From contig RBZT01000312.1 in assembly GCA_003693705.1 (NCBI GenBank), positions 124,827-188,826 on the forward strand: a DNA stretch of 64,000 nucleotides, read 5' to 3'. The notes under the pieces were generated by a model. That model did no database searches. It had not been told where the DNA came from and saw nothing but the letters and a program-made list of their open reading frames with translations. Below are positions 34,301 to 44,577 of this stretch, in pieces; the stretch's first letter is position 1, and the number at the start of each line of letters is the position of its first letter. This DNA comes from Polymyxa betae (Eukaryota > Endomyxa > Phytomyxea > Plasmodiophorida > Plasmodiophoridae). The translations under genes were made by a program, and so were the position numbers.

Positions 34301-36412
34301 GCAACTTGGAGTGGAATAGAAGGCACTGGAGGCACAGTTGCCATTATGCTTCGCGGGCAGTATGAAGTTGGAGATGTTGGCTTCATGGTAGGAATGAATG
34401 ATGTTGCTATAATCCCGTCTAAAATCTGTGGCCCGTCATGCACTCGTGTTCAATGCAATTCAACCAGGTCGCCGTCTTCTTCACTGCCATTGACATCAGC
34501 GCTACCCGGTGTCACGTCATCTTCGCTGTTACGTACATCGACATCCAAGCCTCGAGTCTCGTCGCCTGTTCCCTCATTTGCGGCGACTAGTTTAGCATGT
34601 CCATTAGACCAGACCATGCAGTGTCCGAATATGATGGGGCCTTCTAGCATCTCGCACAACACTACATCACGTTATTCTGTTAATGTCGAACGAATCTACT
34701 ACGTTCCTTCTTCAAACCAGACCGTTTTTAACTATTCTGTTCGTTACCAAAATTCACCTGAACGCCTTCTCCAAGCTGTCAAGTTTTGGTTCATGCCTTG
34801 TGTATGCCAGCACAACAATTCCGTTCAGACTTCGTTTGCTCGGAACAACCGAACTGTTTCAAATAGTCGACCACCAACAGATAGAAATTGCTCTATCATG
34901 TTTACTAAGCTGGATTCTAATCTTGCATCGATTTCTTTCCAGTTGCAAGGAAGGTATAAAATCGGTACGGTACGTGTTTTGGTGGAAGCGCAGCAAGCAG
35001 AGGCAAGAACTTTACACGTTTGTGGTCCTGTTTGTGGTAAATTCCAATGTCCAATGCTGTCAAGCAAACCAAACCCTCACAAGAGTACAACTTCATCTGT
35101 AAGTCAACTGCTTTAAGGATATGGCTAGTCTCATTTATGATGTTTTTAGAATGTCGCAAGTCCCACCATATCTAGACGTTTTTCATCTCCGTTAACTGGT
35201 CAACCACATACACCTGTAAGCGATCACACACCGAATACACCAGCTGTGCAAACGCCTGCACACGAACCAGCTCCAACTCCTGCAGGAGATTCACACGCCC
35301 ATGTAACGATCACTGCAATTCAGATAGATGTTTGAATCCTTACTTCTCGGTGCTTAGGATAATACGCCAACCCGCACGCCAACTTACGGTGGAACTCGTG
35401 CTCATTATGGAACTCTCCCTAATGTATTTCTGCTTTCTATCTTTTTAAAATTCTTAAATTGATTCTCGCTTCAGGATGGGTCGGGCTGTGCAGCATTACC
35501 CACTGTTGCTAGCTGCAAACTGCTATTTTCTTACCCACTATATAATGGGCCCGGTCTTCTGAGAGCAGGTCTTGCGACGGATGCTAAGGCTCAGCAAGCT
35601 ATTCCCATCATGAATTCGGCAACTATGTTTTCATATACGACTTGGATTTACCCGCAACAATTTGGTCCTGGAAACATCACTGTATTCGGTCGCAGCAATG
35701 ATATCAATAATCAATTGCAAGGACTCCCCAGTCTTGTTCTAACTCCTGACGGAATGGTAACCTGCTTCTGCTGTCCCATAATTGTTTACCTGAAAGTGAT
35801 TTTCCAGGCTAGAGTCAACCTACAAACCCGCTCTTCAGACAATATCAGTTGGACTTTTGAAACGTGTCAATCTACAACGCCTTTAACGATTAACCAATGG
35901 ACACAAATTTCGATTACGGTCGACACAACTGCAAGGCTTATTAATCTGTGGTATAATGACGGAAGTAATGGCCGCTTATGGGCATGCGTCTTCAAACCTA
36001 GTGTCCGGTTTGTCTCTACACCGGCAGCATTCAGCCTGGCATCATCTGTGGCGACTTCGAAGATTTGTATCGGACAAGTCAATTTCTATCCCAATGTCAT
36101 AAGAACATCAGACTTGAAGCTTTGTCTCACGCCTCAGCCATTGTTATCTAACCAGACTGGAGACCATTTATCTCCCGCATCGGTAAGGTACCCACTGCTG
36201 AGCTCTGCTTGTACGCTCATAGTTTATAGGATAAGAGTGATCCCAAAGCGCCGACCTCGTCTAAACCCAGCGCTGTAACCGTGGCATCCGTCACGGTTGC
36301 CTGCGTTGTGGGTGCATGCTGTATGTCATTACTGGGATGCTTCTATGTTCGTCGTAAACGTGCTCGTGCTGCAGCCGCAATTGCAGCTAATGAGAACGCT
36401 TCATACCCTTAA
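25304..36412 (+). CDS. giant mucin-like surface glycoprotein with ten eight-cysteine domains, LamG-like domain and TM anchor
   Basis: I know no family for this protein of about 3,600 residues. Seven exons are separated by introns 25782-25832, 35099-35149, 35303-35357, 35424-35474, 35757-35807 and 36183-36229. Order: signal peptide (MASVQTYCIWLLSTLVWTLA), cysteine domain 1 (from residue 26), and a Ser/Thr/Pro stalk (about 165-1290) containing tandem repeats. Cysteine domains 2-10 follow, at 29240-29677, 29861-30292, 30779-31222, 31403-31834, 32018-32449, 32573-33004, 33470-33901, 34024-34456 and 34598-35050. Then come a Pro/Thr linker, a LamG/concanavalin-like domain (YTTWIYPQQFGPGNITVFGR, later TINQWTQISITVDTTARLIN), one transmembrane helix (about 3555-3579) and a basic tail (RRKRARAAAA). 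Each cysteine domain has SNGY, PxCxC, GGxF and CGPxCxxxxC. N-glycosylation sites are abundant. The likely role is adhesion or a surface coat. The ATG at 25304 is the first in frame. Confidence 0.85.
27800..28960. repeat. coding minisatellite: 105-bp units and 222-bp higher-order repeat
   Basis: In the stalk of the giant gene the anchor GAGTGCGCC(A/G)TTTAC recurs at 28021, 28126, 28231, 28336 and 28441, exactly 105 bp (35 codons) apart. A larger unit then repeats every 222 bp (74 codons): the same GTGCTCTCGAGTGCGCC start occurs at 28433, 28655 and 28877, with near-identical sequence between. The encoded core is SSAPFTSAGPASPSTS. Looser copies begin near 27800. Units keep the reading frame. Confidence 0.92.
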
Positions 36413-36496
36413 ACGCTGTTCGTCTTTTCCGACTCTGTCTGCTATTTATGGACATCCCTCAACAAAAAACAAGTTGTCAGTCACTATTGTAAGCAT

Positions 36497-39400
36497 TTAT
36501 CTATGAATAAATTGAAGTGACGTCCTATGTTCTCGATTTCGATATTTCTCCACATCAATGTGCATTTGTGCAACAAGCAATTCAAAATCAACTTGGGATT
36601 CAAGAGCCTTATCAAAACAATCCAGGCTTCCGTAAACAACGGAAAATAAGCTAAAGTGAATGAACCTTCGGGTAGATACTTGGAAGTTATAGTGCGACAT
36701 TAATTGCAACGTTGCCAGATACATTGCAGGAGACCTGAAATAGGGCCTATATGAGGAAGAGCTGTACATCTGCATTAAAGCTTCCTGGGATGAACGTCTT
36801 GTTACATGATTCGTGAGTCTAGTGATATGATTAAGAATATCAACGTTCGGACCTGAGTTGATAACCGATGCTGTAAATTTCTTGAATGGATCAATTAAAG
36901 GCAACTGTAGATTTCCCTCAGGAAGAGACAGAAACGATTCAAGCTCAACCGGGACGGCAATTCCCATTGCGGGATCTTGTGGGAAGTCCCATCCGAGAGA
37001 AGACAAGAGTTTCCTGCCATCACTGTGCATTGACCATATGCCGAGAATATAATAACAAGTGGCTCGAATTGATAAAACAGGATGCTTAGCTGCCTTTTCA
37101 GCCGTGTAAGATATAATGCAAACATGGTGATTCCGGATGCTGATATCTCTGAGAAGCTCAAAGCCAAGCGTAGAGCTACCGGAAAGAGCTAGATTCCAGA
37201 GGCTCACAGGCATTTTGTTCATTTCATCCTGGAGAACATTTTTAATGTGAGAGTGCAGATAGGGTTCAATGATCTTGCATCCCAGCTCGGTCCGAGTTAG
37301 CTGCCCGAACAGATGTGGGGCAGGACATATCGGAAAAGGACCACCGACCGCATAAATATCAAGAGAGAAGAAGATCGCCTCTAACGCCAGCGTTTCGTGA
37401 GATGAGAACCGCCATGTTACTGTTCCATCAGCGATATCGAACGGGGCAGGACGCTCTTGAACGGAACGTAGTGCATTCTGGTAATCGGCAATCAAACACT
37501 GAACGAGTCAAATGAAAGGATTACCTGTAGAACAGCAGACGAGCAGCTTCTGCTATACCAGAATTTGGGAATCAGTCCAGAAAGGGACTGCTTACCAAAC
37601 GACAATACTGCCCGAATAGTAATGTTATAATTAGATATCAAATAATGGGATCGAAGCCCTTGATCATTGAGAACGTAACAGGCGACACGGCCACGAAGTG
37701 ACCCAGTACTGGGACATGAGATCAATTCAAAAAAGCAGTCAGACTCTATCTGAACAGCTTCATTATCGGCAGAAATTGCGGATAGTTCCAAGTGAAAAGG
37801 AGTATCATGAAGGCGCTCCAAATACCACTAAAACAAAATGTCAATCGACATCGCTTAATTGTCCGTCTTTGCAGATACCTCAAAATCTGAGGTTGACCGT
37901 TTGAACCGAGGGCTGACCTCTATTCTATCGAAATTGAGTGCCGCCATCAAGGCAGTTTCCAGCTCCGTCACGTAGCAATCTGAAAATAAATTAGAGCATT
38001 TGGAGAGGCAATGTGAAGACATACCAGATTCCGTTGATTCCCAAATTTCGATTTGTTTAACAATCCAATTGTTGTTCGCAGCAATCTTAAAGCCTTCTTC
38101 ATGTCCAACTAAGCGAAGCATTAGGCGGTCAATATAAGGAAAGTCTCCTTCAGGAGCCTAGCCATTAGCTCAAGCTAAATCCACATCCCGAGAATGCAAT
38201 GCATAATCACCTTCCAGTCTCTAAGTAGTTTGCAAATGGCAGAAAGATATCCGGGATCATCACAAGCCTGTTCTAAAATGTAGGATACTTCGACAGCCAG
38301 GTCGGTCCAGTTCAAGAGATGCTTGACCAGAAGAGGAAGCCCCCATTCTTCGAACATGTGAACTTCCAAGCGCATCATCACGAGCAGCTGTTGAATTAAA
38401 TATCGCCGAAGATTCAACGATCCTGTGGAAGGTTAGCAATAGTGCTACCTGCAATAGATTGTCAAACCATGATCAAGCCAGAAGTCCAAAATTGCACGTG
38501 AGGGAAGATGCTTACTGTAGTCCAAATGGCATGCAATTACTCCTGGCAACGATCAGTTTTTTTTAAAGAGACTAGATGAATTTACTGGTCATATAATCCA
38601 GAGCAGGGTTCAGAGCGATTCCTTCAAGCAAGTCTTGCAATCCAGTTTTTTCCAAAAGACGCATTCCTTGGGCTGATTCAGACAAGATCCCGATCATTAT
38701 GAGATAGACACGACCGGCACCACATTGCACGCCAGCACGACTGAATAGTGACGCCTGAATGCTGAGCGTCGACGTCATTAAAGTAACGAAATGATTCAGA
38801 ATATTCTTACGCTTTAGCGTTAGAAGTGAAGCATCTCAACCTGAGCATTTCAACCAGTTGTTCCACACAAGAAGTTAACAAAGCAGAAGATTCAGGACCG
38901 CAAACACAAAGAACTCGTGTAGCACAGCATGCTAGTCGCATATACTGAATGTGGTCGAGATCCCAGGGCATCAAAGCCAAGTTGCCTTTCGACGGATGCA
39001 GAAAACTCGCCAGCCGTGGAAGGAACTTTGTTCTAAGAGTAATTGAGCCAGAAAAGCAGCACACTCATAAAGCGATAACTTATTCAGAACCGTCATGATG
39101 TTGCTGGGATGCTTCAGCAACGGGCCCTGCATAATGGCAAGACATGCGTCTAGTTCCCATTCCGAATGGTTACGCTGATCGGCGTCCATAACGCGAGTAT
39201 CCTTGAGCATCATGAACAGGGCATCTTCATCAATGACGTCGTAAAGAGAAGCTTCACGAATAGAGCAGTGTAAATCTGCCCTGTAATGAGCTCCGTTGCA
39301 TTCGCTTCGGATTGCCAGCGTTTCGAAACTTGCCTAATAAAAAGGTGTTCAGTGTTCAGAACAGAGCAGTGAACAAATTCTACTTTGTTGGCATTTCTAG

Positions 39401-41092
39401 AGCTGATTTTTGTGGCGATAAAGTTGTAAAATCGATCACTGTTTTGTGATGAACCAGTAGAGCTGTCGACGAACATTTGTAAATCCGTCAGCATGTCCCT
39501 GGCTCTGACATGAGAATCTGCAGCAAATAATCAGTAAAACGCACTACAATCAATTGTAAATATCTCCCATTACGAGATTGTTCCACTCTTTGTTGATCCG
39601 CGATAGCACTTGCAACGACAGAAGTCAATTCATTCAGCTTAGTATTATAAGATACAGGAAGCAGCGTTGCAGAGATGTTCAGAATTGCAGAAAGAAGAGA
39701 TGTCGCTTGCATTGAGTGTGTCTTGTTACTGTTGACGCCTAAGTACAGTAGCGCATCCAGAAGGCCACAGTTAACAAGGCACATCACCACCATTCCAAGA
39801 TCTAAACAAGGTTTTAACTGGTATGACAAGATATCAAGAGCGAACCATACAGTTGCACAGGAGGTTGCAGGACTGGAACTTGTTTCTGCGATGATTCCAA
39901 TTGGATGTGATGCGAATTTCATTGAATACATCGAAAATCAAGTCAAATACTAATTCCTGTTGATGGCTGTTCAGAGTAACGCACTAAGACACATCACACA
40001 AGTACTCTAGCAAGGGTAGATTCAGCTACATAATCGGGCAAGGTCAGCATGTTTATGACTGAACGAAGTCCAAGAGGGTCGTCCGCTAAATAAAAGAGTC
40101 CAATCCAGCTTCGAAGCATGAGAACCAGAGCTCCACGAGCAACGACAGCATCTGCAGATATAAGTAAGCAGGAAAAACAATTAGTTAACGGCTTTACCGG
40201 ATACTTGAGCATAACTACCAGCAAGACCGCATCTTGTGAAAGCAGCAAATAGTGGCTGTAAGTCGATAGAACGTCGAATCAGAGATCCTATACATGATGA
40301 GATAATGGTGGCAACTCGAGCTGATTTTATTACGAGTTTTTGGTGAATCAATCAATCGCAAAATAACAAGAACCAGGGATGTACAAATTGATGGCGTACA
40401 CTTGGGTTCCAATATAGCCTGAGAATCAATCAGTTCGCATATGACCGTTAACCTCTATAAACCAGTGACTTCGATAACCACTCTCATTGCGTTGCATTTG
40501 ATTGCATCTGACGGCCGCATCAACAGCACCGAACGTAGCGTTTCCAAGCATAAATGTGTAAATTGCTCCGGGTCTTCCTTGGAGAAGACGCACATCGACA
40601 CCAGAGACATCAATAACGATTTAGGAACGGCAACGCCAAGTGACAGAATATTAATAATCAATCGAAGAATTTGACTTCTTTCGTTAGTGAACATGGAATC
40701 ACGATCCAAGCATCTTTTAGCAGATTACAAGCAATGTCAACGACCATGTACCGACAAACCTGACTAGCAGTTTATCGATACCAAGATTCACGATGTCTTC
40801 GACATCACTTGGAAATTTGGTAATCATACGTATCAACCGTATTGTTCGCGTTCTAATACCATGATCGTTGATAAAGAATAGTGGTCTCAAACTAAAGAGG
40901 TCAGCCATTCACTTTGCTGTCAAGAATCTAAGAGGCGCCAGACCATTTCAAATTACGAACATGGTTAGGATTCGAAACATTGCATTTGATGTCTTTGACG
41001 ATATCCGCGGCCTCGTTTAAAATATCGAAACGGTTTGAATCCGGCAGCTGTAGGTTTTGACAGACGGCATCAAATTGGGCATATGCATCCAT
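36497..41092 (-). CDS. RICTOR: RICTOR / Avo3 / Ste20(S. pombe), TORC2 subunit
   Basis: RICTOR is the scaffold defining TOR complex 2, which controls AGC kinases, actin and membrane homeostasis. The gene has about fifteen short exons. The N-terminal exon starts MDAYAQFDAVCQNLQLPDSN (first in-frame ATG at 41090-41092). A 50-60-nt intron leads to LRPLFFINDHGIRTRTIRLI and RMITKFP, like the armadillo repeats of RICTOR_N. The long last exon (36497-37495) carries the diagnostic C-terminal blocks: MPVSLWNLALSGSSTLGFEL, SIRATCYYILGIWSMHSDGR then KLLSSLGWD, and GIAVPVELESFLSLPEG. These correspond to RICTOR SLWALGNIGSS, SIRGTCVYVLGL and its following W-D motif. The phosphorylated Ser-rich tail of animal RICTOR seems short, as in fungi. 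The stop is 84 bp from that of the convergent giant gene. Confidence 0.85.
36506..36511 (+). terminator. poly(A) signal of the giant glycoprotein gene
   Basis: AATAAA lies 93 bp after the stop codon, antisense to the last codons of RICTOR, so the two convergent transcripts overlap at their 3' ends. Confidence 0.5.
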
Positions 41093-41992
41093 ACAGAGAT
41101 CAGATATGACTTGGGCTTGTAGCTGGGCGTGTAAGACGACGATGGGCACCGGTCGTCACCACCATACCTGAGGCAAATGCAATAATATAAGAAATGAGGA
41201 GGAGGCGGTCATGGATGACAGCTACCTACAGTCCAGAGTAACGAAGATTGATAACAGGTGAGACCAGGTCACCGGGACAGACAAACCAAGAAGAGCCCAC
41301 GTCGCGGAATAACTGGGGTGATGTGGTGATGGGCTAATGATGGGGTGATGTGATGATGGGGTGATGGGGTGATGTGGTGATGGGTTGATGGGGTCGTAGG
41401 GTGATCGTGATCCTCCACTCAATTTGGAGTCTCTCTTCCTTCCTATCAGCTCAACTCATACATAATCCTGAATCGAGCCATCATGTAATCGAGCGAGGCA
41501 TCACGAGAAAACCTTCGCGCCGGCTGATCTCTGCAGATTGTCATATGGTCGGTGCGCACGTTCCAGAATGCATGCAGAGCTGCCTGTAATCGAGTGCGAA
41601 GACACGCTTAGCTAGGCGCTGAAATAGACACTCTAGAATCATAGAAGCCTGAATGGAATCATTAAGGTTTTTAACACTAGCTAACATTAGCTGGAGTGTC
41701 GCTTGCTAAACTTCAAGCCAGACTGATATTGTCTCAATCCTCCAGTCATCCTAGGAGTGCAGCTTTGATGATTTGGAGCGTCAGTCACTTGCCTTATTGC
41801 TAAAGTGACCGCATACCGCCCATTTGAATCAATCACTTCAGCCATTCCATTCTCAAAGATTTTTCATGCTTTCAAACAGATTTATAATGAAAAAATAATA
41901 GTTAAAAAATGATTTTTCAGTTCAATAACATCGTCCAATTCTAAAGCCTCGTACACGATCCGGAAGCGATCAACAAACCAGAACGACGGCGC
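41093..41992. other. intergenic region upstream of RICTOR, downstream of Hsp70
   Basis: No gene is visible in about 900 bp. It contains a G-rich short tandem array (41314-41405), listed separately. The stretch 41600-41940 shows nothing beyond AT-rich sequence near the Hsp70 3' end. Confidence 0.5.
41314..41405. repeat. GGGGTGATG short tandem array
   Basis: About ten imperfect 8-9-bp units (GGGGTGATG, GTGATGTG, TGATGGGG) lie some 220 bp upstream of the RICTOR start. Several runs of three to four G on the + strand could form a G-quadruplex. The motif resembles the reverse complement of the CCCCATGA array at 9850-9888. Confidence 0.75.
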
Positions 41993-44095
41993 TCAATCAA
42001 CTTCCTGGATTTTTGGTCCCTTGCTGGTGCTTGGACCGCCCGTCGTATCGCCCGACTTGTAATCGTACTCGGGACGTTCGCCGCCGGCGCCACCTGCGCC
42101 GCCAGGTCCGCCGGTCGCCTTCGACAGAATCGGATTGCACTTCCCCTCGACTTCTTCCAGCTTATACTTGAGCTCGTCGGTGCTGGCCGAGTCGGAGTGC
42201 TGGTCGAGCCACGATGTCGTCTCTTCGATGATGCTCTCGAGCTGGGAGGCGTCGCTCGGGTCCATCTCGCTTTTCTTCTCCTGGACCATATTGCGAACTG
42301 AATAGACATAGTTCTCGACACGGTTCTTGGCTTCGACGCGTTCACGATAGGCGTCATCCTCAGCCTTGTAGCGTTCAGCTTCGCGAATCATGCGCTCGAC
42401 CTACAAAACCTGTGAGAAAAACCCTAAAACCCTTAAAACCAGTAAAACCTCAGCGTTGGATAGACGAGTCTTGTCATTGGTGATCGTGATCTTCTGTGCC
42501 TTTCCTGTGGATTTCTCAACAGCATTGACGTTCAGAATGCCATTGGCGTCCAGGTCGAAGGTGACTTCGATCTGAGGGACACCTCGTGGCTTTAACGGGA
42601 TACCGGAAAGCTGGAACTTGCCCAGTAGGTTGTTATCTTTGGTCATGGCACGCTCGCCTTCATAGACTTGAATATCAACAGCCGGCTGATTATCCGAATA
42701 CGTCGAGAAGATCTGCGTCTTCTTGCATGGTACCGTCGTGTTCCGTGGAATCAGCGGTGTCATGACACCGCCGGCCGTCTCCAATCCCAGCGATAGCGGT
42801 GCGACATCCAACAGCAGAATGCTGCTGGCTTGCTCGGACGCCGTCCCGGTCAGAATCGACGCCTGAACGGCCGCCCCGAATGCCACAGCTTCATCCGGAT
42901 TGATCGATTGACAGAGCTGCTTGCCACCGAACAGTTGTGACAGCAGCTGCTGGACCTTCGGGATCCTTTTACAATCGTCAGCTAAACAGAAGATTGCTGC
43001 GTTGAAACCCTTGACCGACCGTGTCGATCCGCCGACCAGTACGACTTCGTTGATCTGGGTCTTACTCAACCCAGAGTCCTTCAACACGTGCTCGACCGGG
43101 CCCATGCATTTCTCGAACAAGTCGTGGCACAGAGCTTCGAATCGCGCTCGCGTGATCGTGCTGCTGAAATCGACTCCTTCGTGGAGCGAATCGACTTCGA
43201 CGACCGCCTGGGTCGACGACGACAGCGCACGCTTGGCGCGTTCGCAAGCCGTGCGAAGACGACGCAGGGCGCGTTGCGATTTCGACAGATCAACGCCTCG
43301 GTGCTTGCGCTTGAACTCCTCCACGAAATGCTGCACGAGTCGCTGGTCGAAATCTTCGCCGCCCAGATGCGTGTCGCCGGCCGTTGCCTTCACTTCAAAT
43401 ACGCCGCCGTCGATCGTCAACAGCGAAACATCTTCGCGCTGCGATTCAGTTTCCTCAAGAACGACCAGGCGAATTCCTTTACCGAATGTACCGCCACCGA
43501 GATCGAAAATCAGAACGTTGTGTTCCTGGCTCGCTTGAGCTTTATCGAGGCCGTATGCGATGGCGGCCGCCGTAGGCTCGTTGATGATACGGAGGACATT
43601 CAGGCCAGCGATACGCCCGGCATCTTTCGTCGCCTGGCGTTGCGAATCGTTGAAATACGCTGGGCATGTGATGACAGCGTCGACGATAGTCTGGCCCAAA
43701 TACGCCTCGGCCGTTTCCTTCATCTTCGTCAAGACCATTGCCGAGATCTCTTCGGGCTTAAATCGTTTTCGCTGTCCTTGCCACTCAACTTCAATCTCGG
43801 GACGGCCGCCCTCGCCTTCTACGACCTTGAACGGCCAGAGCTTCATATCGCTCTGGACGGTGGCGTCGCGATATTTACGCCCGATCAGACGTTTGGCGTC
43901 GAAAACGGTGTTGACTGGATTTCGCGCTGCCTGGTTCTTGGCGGCCTCGCCGATCAAACGTTCGGATTCGGTAAAGGCGACCCAAGACGGCGTCGTACGG
44001 TTCCCTTGATCGTTGGCGATGATGTCGACATTGCCGCTTTTCCATACGCCGACACAGGAATAGGTTGTGCCTAAATCGATACCAACTGCAACCAT
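41993..44095 (-). CDS. HSP70: cytosolic Hsp70 (HSPA8/Ssa type)
   Basis: This is the major ATP-dependent folding chaperone. Exons are joined across introns 43432-43482, 42966-43019 and 42401-42448 to give 649 residues. The signatures are [30 protein letters not shown] (only after intron 1 is removed), [16 protein letters not shown] (only after intron 2), [15 protein letters not shown] and the substrate-binding domain with [12 protein letters not shown]. After the helical lid comes a Gly/Pro-rich tail, and the end is KIQEVD, where cytosolic Hsp70s normally end EEVD. There is no signal or targeting sequence, which supports the cytosol. All three introns are multiples of three and free of stop codons. 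The start is MVAVGIDLG. The DnaJ and Fes1 partner genes lie in the same window. Confidence 0.98.
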
Positions 44096-44577
44096 GATGA
44101 TGAAATTGCAAATTATGAAAGACGCGGACGCTGCATATGGTGACTAAATCGGGCGCATCGAAATCGATGAATCTATGGACCGGACGATTGGCGATCTGCG
44201 AACCCAGGAACGAATGTTCTTGGCGGCGCCAGGGCTCCGGTCCCAGATCGGATTCCAGGGTTCTTTGATGGCTAGCTCAGGATTGTTTCCGATGCTGGAC
44301 CAGCATGACCTGTTCGCAACTTGGCACTCGCAGCCAAATGCAGTCGCTTCGGCAGACGTCCAAATTTAAAAATATTTCCCAGCAACAATATTGCTAAATA
44401 CTTCTCCGAGTACCGTAATAGCGACCATCAAAGCAGATGATTCAATAAGACACCACCAAAAGAATATGCTTCTACAAAAATATATATTAAATAAAGAGGT
44501 CGTGTGGACCGATTAAAGAACATCTTAAGATGCCCACTTAACGAAATATTAGAAAAACGATCAGACTCCAATTTCAA
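44096..44577. other. intergenic region upstream of Hsp70
   Basis: It must contain the Hsp70 promoter and the 3' flank of the PB1-TPR gene. I looked for arrays of alternating GAA/TTC heat-shock elements and saw no clear trimer. An AT-rich stretch with AATAAA-like words lies at about 44480-44510. The + strand frame 44175-44369 has no protein-like features. Confidence 0.4.

Noticed and set aside
43432-43482. An apparent insertion in the Hsp70 ATPase motif GGGTF..VSLL suggesting a pseudogene
   Set aside because: The insert has GT and AG ends and 51 nt, and its removal restores the canonical motif exactly, so it is an intron.
43088-44074. 328-codon + strand frame antisense to Hsp70
   Set aside because: Long antisense frames opposite Hsp70 genes are a known artefact of their codon use. 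It lies wholly opposite a conserved Hsp70 exon.
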